In this document: positions 1 to 9,701 of the stretch, piece by piece
Position numbering within the stretch: the stretch's first letter is position 1
Layout: every line of letters starts with the position of its first letter
Source: Marinomonas vulgaris
GTDB taxonomy: Bacteria > Pseudomonadota > Gammaproteobacteria > Pseudomonadales > Marinomonadaceae
Assembly: GCF_018145875.1 (NCBI RefSeq)
Contig: NZ_JAGSSV010000001.1
Location: 62,001-126,000, forward strand
Direction: 5' to 3'
DNA: 64,000 nt
The notes under the pieces: generated by a model
Seen by the model: only the letters and a program-made list of their open reading frames with translations
The model's database searches: none
Told to the model about the DNA's origin: nothing
Made by a program: the position numbers and the translations under genes

Positions 1-90
1 AGCAATAACAAGACTGACAATAAAGGTGCGTAACGAAAATAAACCGGAACCAACAGAAGCCCCATTAACATTATCCTGATGATCATTCAT
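1..90 (-). CDS. N-terminus of an unidentified protein (partial)
   Basis: Only the first 30 codons lie in the window. They read from an ATG at 88-90 with a purine-rich AAGAGA about ten bases upstream. The peptide is polar for about 22 residues (MNDHQDNVNGASVG...) and then turns hydrophobic (TFIVSLVIA), so an N-terminal membrane anchor or signal sequence is likely. No family could be recognised from this length. It is divergent from slyX. Confidence 0.5.
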   Translation of the reverse strand, partial: MNDHQDNVNGASVGSGLFSLRTFIVSLVIA

Positions 91-377
91 AACAGTATTT
101 CTCTTATTAAATTAAATATTAAAGTGAAGCGAAGCCATTTTTAAATTAGTAGACTTCGTGTAAGTACAAAAGATGAATAAATGAATTTTACTAAATTCTT
201 TCTGAAATCAGCATGTGAAGCTAAAGAAGATAGTAGTAAGATACCCATCTTCTTTATGAGAGCAATTTTCACGCCACTCTTACACAGTAAAGACACTGTA
301 ATGAGTGTCCTTATTTGCCTACAATTACTCATAAAATATGAATTTAGCTCGCTTAGGTTAACACACAGAAGGCATCT
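91..377. other. Intergenic region upstream of slyX
   Basis: This 287-base AT-rich gap separates the divergent partial gene and slyX. Short open frames of 60-odd codons occur on both strands, but none has a convincing ribosome site or a recognisable product. It presumably carries the two promoters. No repeat or structured RNA was seen. Confidence 0.4.
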
Positions 378-590
378 ATGAACACCTCACAAACAGACCA
401 ACGTATTGACGAATTAGAGATTAAATTGCAATTCCAAGAAGACACAATTGACAGCTTAAATCAGGTCCTTATTCGTCAGCAAAAGGACATGCTTTTAATG
501 CAAGAAAAGTTGCTATTGTTAGGCAAGCAACTAGAATCTTATCGCCAACAACAGCCGATTCAAGACGGTGACCGTCCGCCGCATTATTAA
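378..590 (+). CDS. slyX: SlyX family protein
   Basis: The 70-residue product is the usual size for SlyX. It is almost entirely one coiled coil: heptad-like ELEIKLQFQEDTIDSLNQ followed by a second amphipathic stretch. It ends in the RPPHY tail typical of the family. Start ATG 378 is preceded by AGAAGG at good spacing. SlyX is a small cytoplasmic protein of unclear function, often found near fkpA/slyD-type genes. The gene is monocistronic here and converges on rsmJ eleven bases downstream. Confidence 0.93.
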   Translation: MNTSQTDQRIDELEIKLQFQEDTIDSLNQVLIRQQKDMLLMQEKLLLLGKQLESYRQQQPIQDGDRPPHY

Positions 591-601
591 TGGCTTAAGT
601 C

Positions 602-1399
602 TTAACTAACCACCGCGTCTAAAGACTTTAAAACATAAATATCAAAGCGACCAGATTTACCCTCCAGCTGATATGTCGGTTCTTGATCATTTAAAAAAGG
701 CGCGCCTTTTGGTCGCTTCACCACCACACGATACTCGGCTAAAGACAAAGCGTAGGATAATAAGCCATCGGCATCCTCATCTTTTCCTACTAGATCACGA
801 AAAAACGCCATCTCTTTCTTGGCGGCAGCAGAACCTTTGTCGGTATGTGGATACATAGGATCTAAGTACACCACATCAAACAATTCACTGCCTTCTATGC
901 CCGTTATATCGGTTTCTAACAGGGTCATTTTCGACACGATACCAGACACCTCGTGATGCAATGACCCGCGATATAAACCATCTTTAAGCATGGCGCGCAC
1001 AAATCCTACCCGCTCACACAGAGCAAGGGTACAGCCCAAACACGCCAACACAAAGGCATCTCGACCCAGCCCGGCAGTGGCGTCTAATACTGATAATTGG
1101 CTGCGTTTGTTAAGTCCAACGGCTTTGGCGATATCTTGGCCTTTTCCTCCACCAAAGCGGCGTCTGTGATCAACAGCCCCTGACGTAAAATCCACGAAAA
1201 CAGGCTTTGGCGCTCCTTTGCCAGTTTTCGCCACAGCGACACCTTGCGATGTATTCAGCAGCAGATAGTCGTACTTCGACACCAATTTAATAGGGCCTCG
1301 CAAGAACACATAATCCAACTGTAAGCTTTGGGCTAACTTACGAGAATCCGCCTCTAAAAAACCATCCTCTGTCGCAACCGCAATCGAACTAAGCAACAC
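602..1399 (-). CDS. rsmJ: 16S rRNA (guanine-1516-N2)-methyltransferase RsmJ
   Basis: 265 residues, somewhat longer than the E. coli enzyme (about 250). RsmJ methylates G1516 of 16S rRNA using S-adenosylmethionine. The SAM-binding motif DATAGLGRD lies at about residues 106-114 and the catalytic-type DPMYP motif at about 180-184, both hallmarks of this family (formerly DUF548/YhiQ). The start is a GTG at 1397-1399, supported by a strong GGAGAG upstream. A hairpin terminator separates it from uppP, so it is probably transcribed on its own. Confidence 0.95.
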   Translation of the reverse strand: MLLSSIAVATEDGFLEADSRKLAQSLQLDYVFLRGPIKLVSKYDYLLLNTSQGVAVAKTGKGAPKPVFVDFTSGAVDHRRRFGGGKGQDIAKAVGLNKRSQLSVLDATAGLGRDAFVLACLGCTLALCERVGFVRAMLKDGLYRGSLHHEVSGIVSKMTLLETDITGIEGSELFDVVYLDPMYPHTDKGSAAAKKEMAFFRDLVGKDEDADGLLSYALSLAEYRVVVKRPKGAPFLNDQEPTYQLEGKSGRFDIYVLKSLDAVVS

Positions 1400-1418
1400 T
1401 ACTCTCTCCTGAAGAAAC

Positions 1419-1447
1419 GAAAAAGCTCCCTATAAAGGAGCTTTTTC
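1419..1447 (-). terminator. Rho-independent terminator after uppP
   Basis: An 11-bp perfect stem (GAAAAAGCTCC paired with GGAGCTTTTTC) with a seven-base loop lies just downstream of uppP. The arms end in A-rich/T-rich tracts, so on the minus strand the stem is followed by T residues and the structure may act in both directions. It isolates rsmJ from the adk-tsaB-uppP run. Confidence 0.8.
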
Positions 1448-1473
1448 AGCAATAACATGAAAACACATTGCCA

Positions 1474-2274
1474 TTAGATGTAAACAATACACAGTAAAAT
1501 AGAGCCTAATATCAGCCTATAAACAAAGAATGGAAAAAAGCCAATCTTATTGAGCCATTTTAGAAACAGATAAATACACAGGTACGCACTGATCGCCGAA
1601 AGCACTACCCCCATAAAAATACCAACCCAGTCAACGACCAGGTTTGATGCCACCAGCTCCACCGACTTTAATCCACCCGCCGCAAGAATAAGCGGGATGG
1701 ACAACAAGAAAGAAAACTTTGCAGCACTTTCACGGGTGAAGCCTAATGTGCGAGCTGCTGTCATAGTAATACCAGAACGGGATGTGCCGGGGATCAACGC
1801 CAATGCCTGTGCAAAACCAATAAAAAGCACACTTTTGATACCAAACTCAGCCTCTGACTTATCAGATGCACCAAAACGGTCAGATAACCACAACAGGACA
1901 CCAAACCCGATGGTGGCATAAGCAATGACTTCTAAAGAGCGCAAATGCTCACTGATAAAGTCATCAAACAACACACCAGCAACACCTGCAGGCAAGGTCG
2001 CCAAACAAATCCACCAGCCTAAACGACTGTCGGATGTGGATTGACGCGACACAAGCGAGGCAAACCAGGCCACTATGATTTGTATAATGTCTTTTCTAAA
2101 ATACCCGACAATGGCAATCAAGGTTCCCACATGCACCGCCACATCAAAAGCCAGCCCTTGATCTGGCCAATGCAGCAGTTGCGCAGGAAGAATAAGATGG
2201 GCAGAACTGGAAATCGGAAGAAACTCGGTCAATCCTTGAATCACCGACAAGAAAACTATGTGATACCACAACAT
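1474..2274 (-). CDS. uppP: Undecaprenyl-diphosphatase UppP (BacA)
   Basis: 266 residues, the normal length. This integral membrane phosphatase converts undecaprenyl pyrophosphate to the monophosphate for reuse in peptidoglycan and other envelope polymers, and confers bacitracin tolerance. The active-site motifs are visible: QGLTEFLPISSSAH at about residues 13-26 and PGTSRSGIT in the second half. Several hydrophobic helices are evident. The ATG at 2274 is only four bases from the tsaB stop codon, so the two genes are probably translated from one message. Confidence 0.96.
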   Translation of the reverse strand: MLWYHIVFLSVIQGLTEFLPISSSAHLILPAQLLHWPDQGLAFDVAVHVGTLIAIVGYFRKDIIQIIVAWFASLVSRQSTSDSRLGWWICLATLPAGVAGVLFDDFISEHLRSLEVIAYATIGFGVLLWLSDRFGASDKSEAEFGIKSVLFIGFAQALALIPGTSRSGITMTAARTLGFTRESAAKFSFLLSIPLILAAGGLKSVELVASNLVVDWVGIFMGVVLSAISAYLCIYLFLKWLNKIGFFPFFVYRLILGSILLCIVYI

Positions 2275-2278
2275 GTGT

Positions 2279-2986
2279 TTAGCGCTTTCCTATGCGAGGG
2301 GCTTGTTTTTCCCAGCTAATTTCATCTCTTAAGTAAGTAGGAATCGCCTCATAAGACGAAACTGTCTGTCCTTTTTCAAGAGCAATCGCGGCGATTTCAG
2401 CAACGCAGGCGGCGCGAGGAGCGAGTTCCGTTAACACTTGTTGTGGGGGCTCAGGCAGCAAGGCACTTAGTACCTCTTCGTAACACCAACCCGATCCAAC
2501 GCCATTAAAAGGGGTAGTAAACGCCGACAAAGCACCCGGTTTCACCACACATTCATCCACAACAGAGGTGATTTCATAGCGGCCATTGCCTTTATCCACA
2601 TGATAACCGCCTAAATAAATCTCCCCCATTCGAGCATCTAATGCCGCTAGCCAATGAGCTTGACCGGTTTTTTGAAAGCCTTCTAACGCCAACGCTTCAA
2701 GAGTCGACACAGGAATAACCGGTAAATCCGCACCAAAAGCAAGCCCTTGTACCACGCCTGCACTGATTCTTAAACCAGTGAAAGAACCAGGGCCACGACC
2801 AAAGGCAATAGCGTCCACGTCGGACAGGGTAAGTCCAGCTTGCGCTAAAATCTGATCCACCATAGGCAAGATCAAATCGTTGTGAAGGCGAGGCGCCATG
2901 CGGAAATCTTCCAACACCACGCCATCTATATTCAACGCCACCGAACAGGCTGGCGTTGAGGTATCCAATGCTAAAATAACCGCCAT
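2279..2986 (-). CDS. tsaB: tRNA threonylcarbamoyladenosine biosynthesis protein TsaB
   Basis: 235 residues. TsaB (YeaZ) is the non-catalytic ASKHA-fold partner of TsaD, and with TsaE the complex transfers threonylcarbamoyl to A37 of ANN-decoding tRNAs. The N-terminus MAVILALDTSTPACSVAL and the GRGPGSFTGLRI motif are diagnostic. The gene follows adk by seven bases and precedes uppP by four, which suggests one adk-tsaB-uppP transcript. Confidence 0.95.
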   Translation of the reverse strand: MAVILALDTSTPACSVALNIDGVVLEDFRMAPRLHNDLILPMVDQILAQAGLTLSDVDAIAFGRGPGSFTGLRISAGVVQGLAFGADLPVIPVSTLEALALEGFQKTGQAHWLAALDARMGEIYLGGYHVDKGNGRYEITSVVDECVVKPGALSAFTTPFNGVGSGWCYEEVLSALLPEPPQQVLTELAPRAACVAEIAAIALEKGQTVSSYEAIPTYLRDEISWEKQAPRIGKR

Positions 2987-2993
2987 GAACTAC

Positions 2994-3707
<714 letters not shown>

Positions 3708-3885
3708 TCAGCAACGTACAATAAGCACGATAGCAGGGTGCACAGATCGACCAATTGCAAACTTAAAATTGAATGGTCGCCAAGCATACCCAAGCCGTCA
3801 TACTTTTTGCAAATTTACCTGCTCTTTTTTATTATTTTACTGTTCTATTTGAGCGTTTTTTGATCACACTCGTTGCAATCAGGCA

Positions 3886-6516
3886 TTAGCCTGTGTTTTG
3901 CATGCCACTTGAAATACCCGCCATGGTGATCATCAAGGCTTTGTTCACCTCTGGGTTATCGGCGTCTTTACGGCTGCGGTACAAAAGCTCTGCTTGTAAA
4001 TAGTGCAAAGGGTCTATGTATGGGTTACGCACATCAATAGATTGTCGTATGGTTTTGTTGTCTTCAATGAGACGATCTTGCTGTTTTAGCAGTTTCACCA
4101 ACTCACTAACTTGTTTGAGTTTACTGCGCAACAAGCGTCCTAAGCCTTGTAAATCCTCACTGACCAAACGCTTTTCATAATACTCAGCAATTTCCGGTTC
4201 AGCTTTTGCTAATACCATGTCGAGCATGTCTAAATACGAACCAAAAAACGGCCACTCTTTGTGCATTTCTCGAAGCTTTTCAAGATTACCCGACTCCACA
4301 CCTTGCTCAAGGGCGTTCTCAGCCCCCAACCAAGCGGGCAACATAAGACGAATCTGCATCCAAGCAAAAATCCAGGGAATCGCACGCAAACTTTCTACAC
4401 CGCCATCCGAACGACGACGAGCGGGCCTTGAGCCGAGTGGCAACTTGGCCAATTCTTGTTCTGGTGTCGTGGCTCTAAAATATGGTACAAAATCTTCATG
4501 ACCACGTACAATTGAACGATATTGATTCATCGCCACTTCTGCCATTTCGTCCATAATGGCACGCCATTCTTCTTTAGGCGGCTCATCAGGAATCAAGGTG
4601 GCTTCCATCACCGCCGAACAATATAACTCTAAAGAGCGTACAGCAATGTCTGGGATACCGAATTTAAAGCGAATCATTTCACCTTGTTCAGTTACTCGGA
4701 TGGAGCCATTGACTGACCCTGGAGGTTGGGACAATATCGCCACGTGAGCAGGACCACCACCGCGACCCACAGTCCCACCTCGACCATGAAACAAGGTTAA
4801 ATGAATACCATGTTTTTGACACAAACGCGTTAAAGCTTCTTGAGCTCGATATTGCCCCCATGTCGCGGCAATTTGCCCCGCATCTTTGGCCGAGTCCGAA
4901 TAGCCAATCATCACTTCTTGGCGACCATCAATGTAAGATTTATACCAAGGAATAGAGAACAGCTGCTCGATAATGGGCTCAGCGTTGTCTAAATCCGCGA
5001 GGGTCTCAAACAAGGGCACGATTCTCATAGGGAAACTCACCCCAGACTCTTTCAGCATTAGCGCAACCGCCAAAACATCAGACGGCGCGCTGGCCATGGA
5101 AATCACATAAGAGCCAAAAGAGTTTTTCTGGCCTTGTGCGATCATCGCAAAGGTATCCAGCACTTCTCTCACTTCATCCGTCGGTGACCAATCCAATGGC
5201 AATAAGGGCCGCTTTGAATTCAGTTCGGTCAGTAAAAAGGCCTGACGCGACGCTTCGTCCCACTCGGCATAATCCCCCAAACCATAAAAGCGAGTAATGG
5301 CGGACAAGGCATCAATATGTCGAGACGCATCTTGGCGCACATCCAAGCGAACCAAGGTACTGCCGAAAGTAGCGGCACAACGAATCAAATCCAACAAAGA
5401 ACCGTTGGCAATCACTTTCATGCCGCAGTCCATTAAAGATTGATAGCACAAGGTCAAATCGTCTTTTAATTCTTGAATAGATAAAAAAATCGGTTCGTCA
5501 GAAACAGGCTTGCCCGCCAAACTGTTTCTTGCCCAATTTTTAGTGGCGAGCATTTTGTTTTCGAGGTGTCTCAACACTTCCCGATAGGGCTGGGTGCTGT
5601 CACCAACACGTTTACGCAACGCCTCGTTGCACTGGGTCATGGAAAACTCAGCGCGCAGCACACTCAAGTCTTTAATGTATAAATCCGCCGCCATCCAACG
5701 AGCTAACAAGGTCACTTCACGTGTTACCTTGTGGGTAACATTGGGATTGCCATCGCGATCGCCGCCCATCCAGGTAGCAAAATGAATTGGCGCTAAATCC
5801 AGTGGTAAACGCTCTTCTTCGGTGTACTCGCTAAATTGTTCGTCCAATTGACGAAAGAACCGTGGTACCGCTTGCCAAAGTGACTGTTCAATCACAGCAA
5901 AGCCCCATTTGGCCTCGTCGACCGGCGTTGGTCGCTGATCACGAATCTCGTCGGTGTGCCATGCTTGGGTAATGATTTCTTTCAAACGACGAACGTGTTT
6001 GGTTTCTTCTAAGGGAAGAATATTGTCTTTATCTAGGGCTTCTAATTCATTGGAAATGTTGTCGTACTTGCGAATTAAAGAGCGTCGCACAACTTCTGTT
6101 GGGTGCGCCGTCAATACCAGCTCAATCGACTGAGATTGCAAGGACGCCAGCATTTGTTCGGCACTAAATTGACGTTTATCGAGTCGTGCTAATAAATCAC
6201 CCACTGGGTTATGATAAACCCCTAAACTTTCATTGGTACGGCGACGATGGACTCTGTGGTATTGTTCAGCAATATTAGAAAGGTTAAGAAACTGATTAAA
6301 CGCCCTAGCAACGGGGACAATTTCTTTATCGTCTAAGGCTTCTAATGCGGCAATTAAAGATGCAGGATCGCCAGATTGGCGCCCATCTTTGGAAAGTAAT
6401 CGGATGTTTTCTACTTTTTCGAGAAATTCTTTTCCTAAATGGTTACTCATGCTCTCGCCAAGACAGTCTCCCAGCAACCTAACATTTTCACGTAATGACG
6501 CTTGTCGATCACTCAC
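3886..6516 (-). CDS. ppc: Phosphoenolpyruvate carboxylase
   Basis: 876 residues (E. coli has 883). It carboxylates PEP to oxaloacetate, the main anaplerotic reaction. The catalytic histidine motif VLTAHPTEV is at about residue 135, the glycine-rich FHGRGGTVGRGGGP loop is near residue 580, and the inhibitor-site/C-terminal signature with GSRPARRR is present. It ends in the conserved MQNTG terminus. The start is a GTG at 6514-6516 with a near-perfect GAGGAGG ribosome site. It stands alone between mazG and adk. Confidence 0.97.
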   Translation of the reverse strand: MSDRQASLRENVRLLGDCLGESMSNHLGKEFLEKVENIRLLSKDGRQSGDPASLIAALEALDDKEIVPVARAFNQFLNLSNIAEQYHRVHRRRTNESLGVYHNPVGDLLARLDKRQFSAEQMLASLQSQSIELVLTAHPTEVVRRSLIRKYDNISNELEALDKDNILPLEETKHVRRLKEIITQAWHTDEIRDQRPTPVDEAKWGFAVIEQSLWQAVPRFFRQLDEQFSEYTEEERLPLDLAPIHFATWMGGDRDGNPNVTHKVTREVTLLARWMAADLYIKDLSVLRAEFSMTQCNEALRKRVGDSTQPYREVLRHLENKMLATKNWARNSLAGKPVSDEPIFLSIQELKDDLTLCYQSLMDCGMKVIANGSLLDLIRCAATFGSTLVRLDVRQDASRHIDALSAITRFYGLGDYAEWDEASRQAFLLTELNSKRPLLPLDWSPTDEVREVLDTFAMIAQGQKNSFGSYVISMASAPSDVLAVALMLKESGVSFPMRIVPLFETLADLDNAEPIIEQLFSIPWYKSYIDGRQEVMIGYSDSAKDAGQIAATWGQYRAQEALTRLCQKHGIHLTLFHGRGGTVGRGGGPAHVAILSQPPGSVNGSIRVTEQGEMIRFKFGIPDIAVRSLELYCSAVMEATLIPDEPPKEEWRAIMDEMAEVAMNQYRSIVRGHEDFVPYFRATTPEQELAKLPLGSRPARRRSDGGVESLRAIPWIFAWMQIRLMLPAWLGAENALEQGVESGNLEKLREMHKEWPFFGSYLDMLDMVLAKAEPEIAEYYEKRLVSEDLQGLGRLLRSKLKQVSELVKLLKQQDRLIEDNKTIRQSIDVRNPYIDPLHYLQAELLYRSRKDADNPEVNKALMITMAGISSGMQNTG

Positions 6517-6626
6517 TTCACCCTCCTCATATTACTGATGGCACGTTATGACGCGCTTTTATTATTTGTCATGCAACCCAAACTGTTCACTCTAAAAAAT
6601 ACCACTACCTTATTAATTGCCGACCC

Positions 6627-7439
6627 TTATAAGCCTTCTCGTTTAGCCTGATCCCAATAGGCATCTAGCTCTGCTAACGAGCACTCAGCGAGCGTTTTAC
6701 CTTGCATTGAGACCAGAGCTTCAATCCGACCAAAACGTCGACGAAACTTCACATTGGTTTTGTTCAATGCCACATCGGGCGACACACTAAAATGACGCGC
6801 TAGATTGCTGACCGCAAACAACACGTCGCCCATTTCTTCTTCAATATGAGGTCGATCTTGTTCTGTAATCGCTTCTTCTAGCTCATCAAGCTCTTCTCTA
6901 ATTTTCGCGAACACGGGGCCAATATCAGACCAGTCAAAGCCTACTTTTGACACTTTTTTCTGAATCTTCACCGCTTGCATTAAAGCCGGCATAGAAGCAG
7001 GTATTTCGTCAAGGAGGCTTTGATCAAGAGTGCCTTTTTGTGCTTTTTCTTGAGCTTTTATCTGCTGCCATTGGGCAGAAATCTCAGCGTCACTTAAGGC
7101 TATCGGCTCACCAAAACGAGACATATCGCCTTCTGGAAACACGTGCGGATGGCGACGCAGCATTTTTTCTACAATGCCGTCTGCGATGTCATCAAAACTA
7201 AATCGCTGCTCTTCTTCTGCCATTTGCGCATAAAAAATCACTTGGAACAATAAGTCTCCAAGCTCTTCTTTTAAATGATCAAAGTCTTCCCGCTCAATGG
7301 CATCGAGCACCTCATACGCTTCTTCCAGCGTGTAAGGCGCGATACTTTTGTAGGTTTGCTGCTGATCCCATGGACAACCGTGTTGCTTGTCTCGCAAACA
7401 AGCCATTAGATGTCGCAATCGCGTGATGGCATCGCTCAA
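6627..7439 (-). CDS. mazG: Nucleoside triphosphate pyrophosphohydrolase MazG
   Basis: 270 residues with the two tandem MazG domains of the E. coli type. Each carries the EExxE...ExxD magnesium-binding pattern (EELGDLLFQVIFYAQ near residue 59; EEEMGDVLFAVSNLAR near residue 195). It hydrolyses non-canonical NTPs to NMPs and, in E. coli, can lower ppGpp. The likely start is TTG 7437-7439, overlapping the relA stop (TTGA) and preceded by GGGAG. This supports translational coupling to relA. A later ATG (residue 12) is the alternative. Confidence 0.94.
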   Translation of the reverse strand: MSDAITRLRHLMACLRDKQHGCPWDQQQTYKSIAPYTLEEAYEVLDAIEREDFDHLKEELGDLLFQVIFYAQMAEEEQRFSFDDIADGIVEKMLRRHPHVFPEGDMSRFGEPIALSDAEISAQWQQIKAQEKAQKGTLDQSLLDEIPASMPALMQAVKIQKKVSKVGFDWSDIGPVFAKIREELDELEEAITEQDRPHIEEEMGDVLFAVSNLARHFSVSPDVALNKTNVKFRRRFGRIEALVSMQGKTLAECSLAELDAYWDQAKREGL

Positions 7440-9685
7440 AAATCTCGCTCCCTAAAGACATTTAGCACATTGGGTAACTGGTTGATACGGTGTAATAACT
7501 TACTTAACACGCTCAGTTCGCCCACTTCAATAGTGAAGCGAATGCAGGCAGTGTGATTTTCCGTCGCCGATAAGGTATTCATCGACAACAGGTTCACCTT
7601 TTCATTCGCCAGCAATCCTGTGATGTCATTCAGCAAGCCAGTGCGGTCGTAGGCTTCCACCTGAATGTTAACCGGATATTGGTTATCCAACTCTTCGCCC
7701 CAGCTCACATCGATAATGCGCTCGGGTTCATCTAACCCCAGCTGGACAATGTTGATACAGTCTTGACGATGCACAGACACGCCGCGCCCAAGGGTAATGA
7801 AACCCACAATGTCGTCACCCGGAATGGGACTACAACACTTCGCCATTTGCGTCAGCAATTTACCAACGCCCACAATATGCACGTCGTTATCGGAGGATTT
7901 ATGGAGACTTTTTCTCAGGCGAATCGGTCGCGATGTCGCCGTTTCGCCGTTAAGGTTGTAGAAATCGTCGATCACTCGCAACACGCGAGACAGCTGAATG
8001 TCGCCCGCTCCTAACGCCACATAAATTTCGTCGGCGTAAGAGAAGTTAAAGCGTGATGAGATAGCTTGTAAATCAATGCGATTGTCATCGATACCAAGGC
8101 GTTTTAACTGTTTGTCTAAAAGGTTTTTACCCGCCTCTAGGTTCTTTTCTCGATCTTCTTTGCGAAACCAGCTTTGAATTTTGGCACGGGCTCGGTTAGT
8201 TTGCACATACCCCAAGGTAGGATGCAGCCAATCTCGACTTGGCCCCCCTTCTCGGGTGGTCAATATTTCCACTTTGTCACCGGTTTTAAGCTGGGTAACC
8301 AAGGAGATAATCTTGCCATTGACCTTAGCGCCACGGCAGCGGTGACCAATTTCTGTGTGCACGCGGTAAGCAAAATCCACCGCGGTCGCATTGACTGGCA
8401 AATCCACCACGTGACCGTCTGGCGTGAACACGTAAATACGGTCTTGCTCTATGTCACTGCGAACCTGTTCTGACAAAGACTCCAAATCGCCCTGCACTTC
8501 ATGGAAGTCCAGAATGGTTCTGAGCCATTGCAGTTTTTCTTCGTAACTTGAACTGTTCGAACTTAAATCCGTGCCCTTGTATTTCCAATGAGCGCAAACG
8601 CCAAGTTCGGCGTCTTCGTGCATTTTATGGGTACGGATTTGAATTTCCAGCGCACGACCTTTTGGCCCAATCACCGCGGTGTGTAACGACTGGTAACCGT
8701 TTGATTTTGGGTTACTAATGTAGTCGTCGAATTCTTGCGGGATAGGACGCCACAAGTTGTGCACAACACCTAATACGCCGTAGCATTCCATCGGCTCATC
8801 GACCAATATCCGCACGGCACGCACATCGTACACTTCATCGAAGCCGATGTTTTTGCGCTTCATTTTGCGCCAAATACTGTAGATGTGCTTAGCACGCCCC
8901 ATGAGATCGGCGTGAATGTTAATGGCTTTTAAGCGCTCATCGAGCAAGTTAATCACATCGTCAATGAACTGCTGACGATCCAAGCGTTTTTCGTCTAACC
9001 AGGTGGCAATGCGCTTGTATTCAGAGGGGTACAGGTAGCGGAAAGACAGATCTTCCAATTCCCATTTAATGTGTCCGATGCCTAATCGGTGAGCCAGTGG
9101 CGCGTAAACGCTTTGCACTTCTAAGGCGACCGCAACACGACGTTCTTCGTTCTGAAATTTGGCTTCTTTGATGGCGCAGGCACGCTCGGCCAACTTAATC
9201 AGCACCACTCGAACATCATCAATGATAGACACCAGCATTTTGCGCAGAGACTCTAACTGATTGTCGCTGCGACCTAACACTTCAGCGGCGGTATCGGCGG
9301 TTAGGTTCTTTGAGACTTCGCCCATGCGAATCACGCCTTCAACGATCGAAGCCACCTTGCGGCCAAACATATCGGTCACACGGGAAAGCGGCAGCTGGTC
9401 TTCTCGAACAGCACGATACAAGGCCGCAGCTACTAAGGAATCTTGATCGGCGCGAAAGCCCGATAGAATCTCTACCATCTCTAAGCCGGCACGAAAGGTA
9501 CTCGCTTGTGCGCCCCAGTAAGACGGTCGCGCGCATTGTAATTCGGCCTGACGCGCTAATTCACAAGCCATACGTAAAGGAACACGTGCACTGTCGTCAA
9601 TTAGGTGGGAAAACTGTCCCATCCATGAATCGATATCGACCGTTCCATCCTCTAACACAGGGTGATCTTTTCTTACCGTTACCAT
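7436..9685 (-). CDS. relA: GTP pyrophosphokinase RelA
   Basis: 749 residues, the expected size. Domains in order: an N-terminal pseudo-hydrolase domain in which the metal-binding HD residues are lost (AALYRAVREDQ), which is why this is RelA and not SpoT; a synthetase domain with NPKSNGYQSLHTAV; a TGS domain starting near IYVFTPDGHVVDLP; the conserved CCSPIPGD zinc-finger region; and a C-terminal ACT/RRM domain. It makes (p)ppGpp on ribosomes carrying uncharged tRNA. It sits 16 bases after rlmD and overlaps mazG, in the conserved rlmD-relA-mazG order. Confidence 0.96.
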   Translation of the reverse strand: MVTVRKDHPVLEDGTVDIDSWMGQFSHLIDDSARVPLRMACELARQAELQCARPSYWGAQASTFRAGLEMVEILSGFRADQDSLVAAALYRAVREDQLPLSRVTDMFGRKVASIVEGVIRMGEVSKNLTADTAAEVLGRSDNQLESLRKMLVSIIDDVRVVLIKLAERACAIKEAKFQNEERRVAVALEVQSVYAPLAHRLGIGHIKWELEDLSFRYLYPSEYKRIATWLDEKRLDRQQFIDDVINLLDERLKAINIHADLMGRAKHIYSIWRKMKRKNIGFDEVYDVRAVRILVDEPMECYGVLGVVHNLWRPIPQEFDDYISNPKSNGYQSLHTAVIGPKGRALEIQIRTHKMHEDAELGVCAHWKYKGTDLSSNSSSYEEKLQWLRTILDFHEVQGDLESLSEQVRSDIEQDRIYVFTPDGHVVDLPVNATAVDFAYRVHTEIGHRCRGAKVNGKIISLVTQLKTGDKVEILTTREGGPSRDWLHPTLGYVQTNRARAKIQSWFRKEDREKNLEAGKNLLDKQLKRLGIDDNRIDLQAISSRFNFSYADEIYVALGAGDIQLSRVLRVIDDFYNLNGETATSRPIRLRKSLHKSSDNDVHIVGVGKLLTQMAKCCSPIPGDDIVGFITLGRGVSVHRQDCINIVQLGLDEPERIIDVSWGEELDNQYPVNIQVEAYDRTGLLNDITGLLANEKVNLLSMNTLSATENHTACIRFTIEVGELSVLSKLLHRINQLPNVLNVFRERDF

Positions 9686-9701
9686 TTATCCGCCCTTCAA
9701 T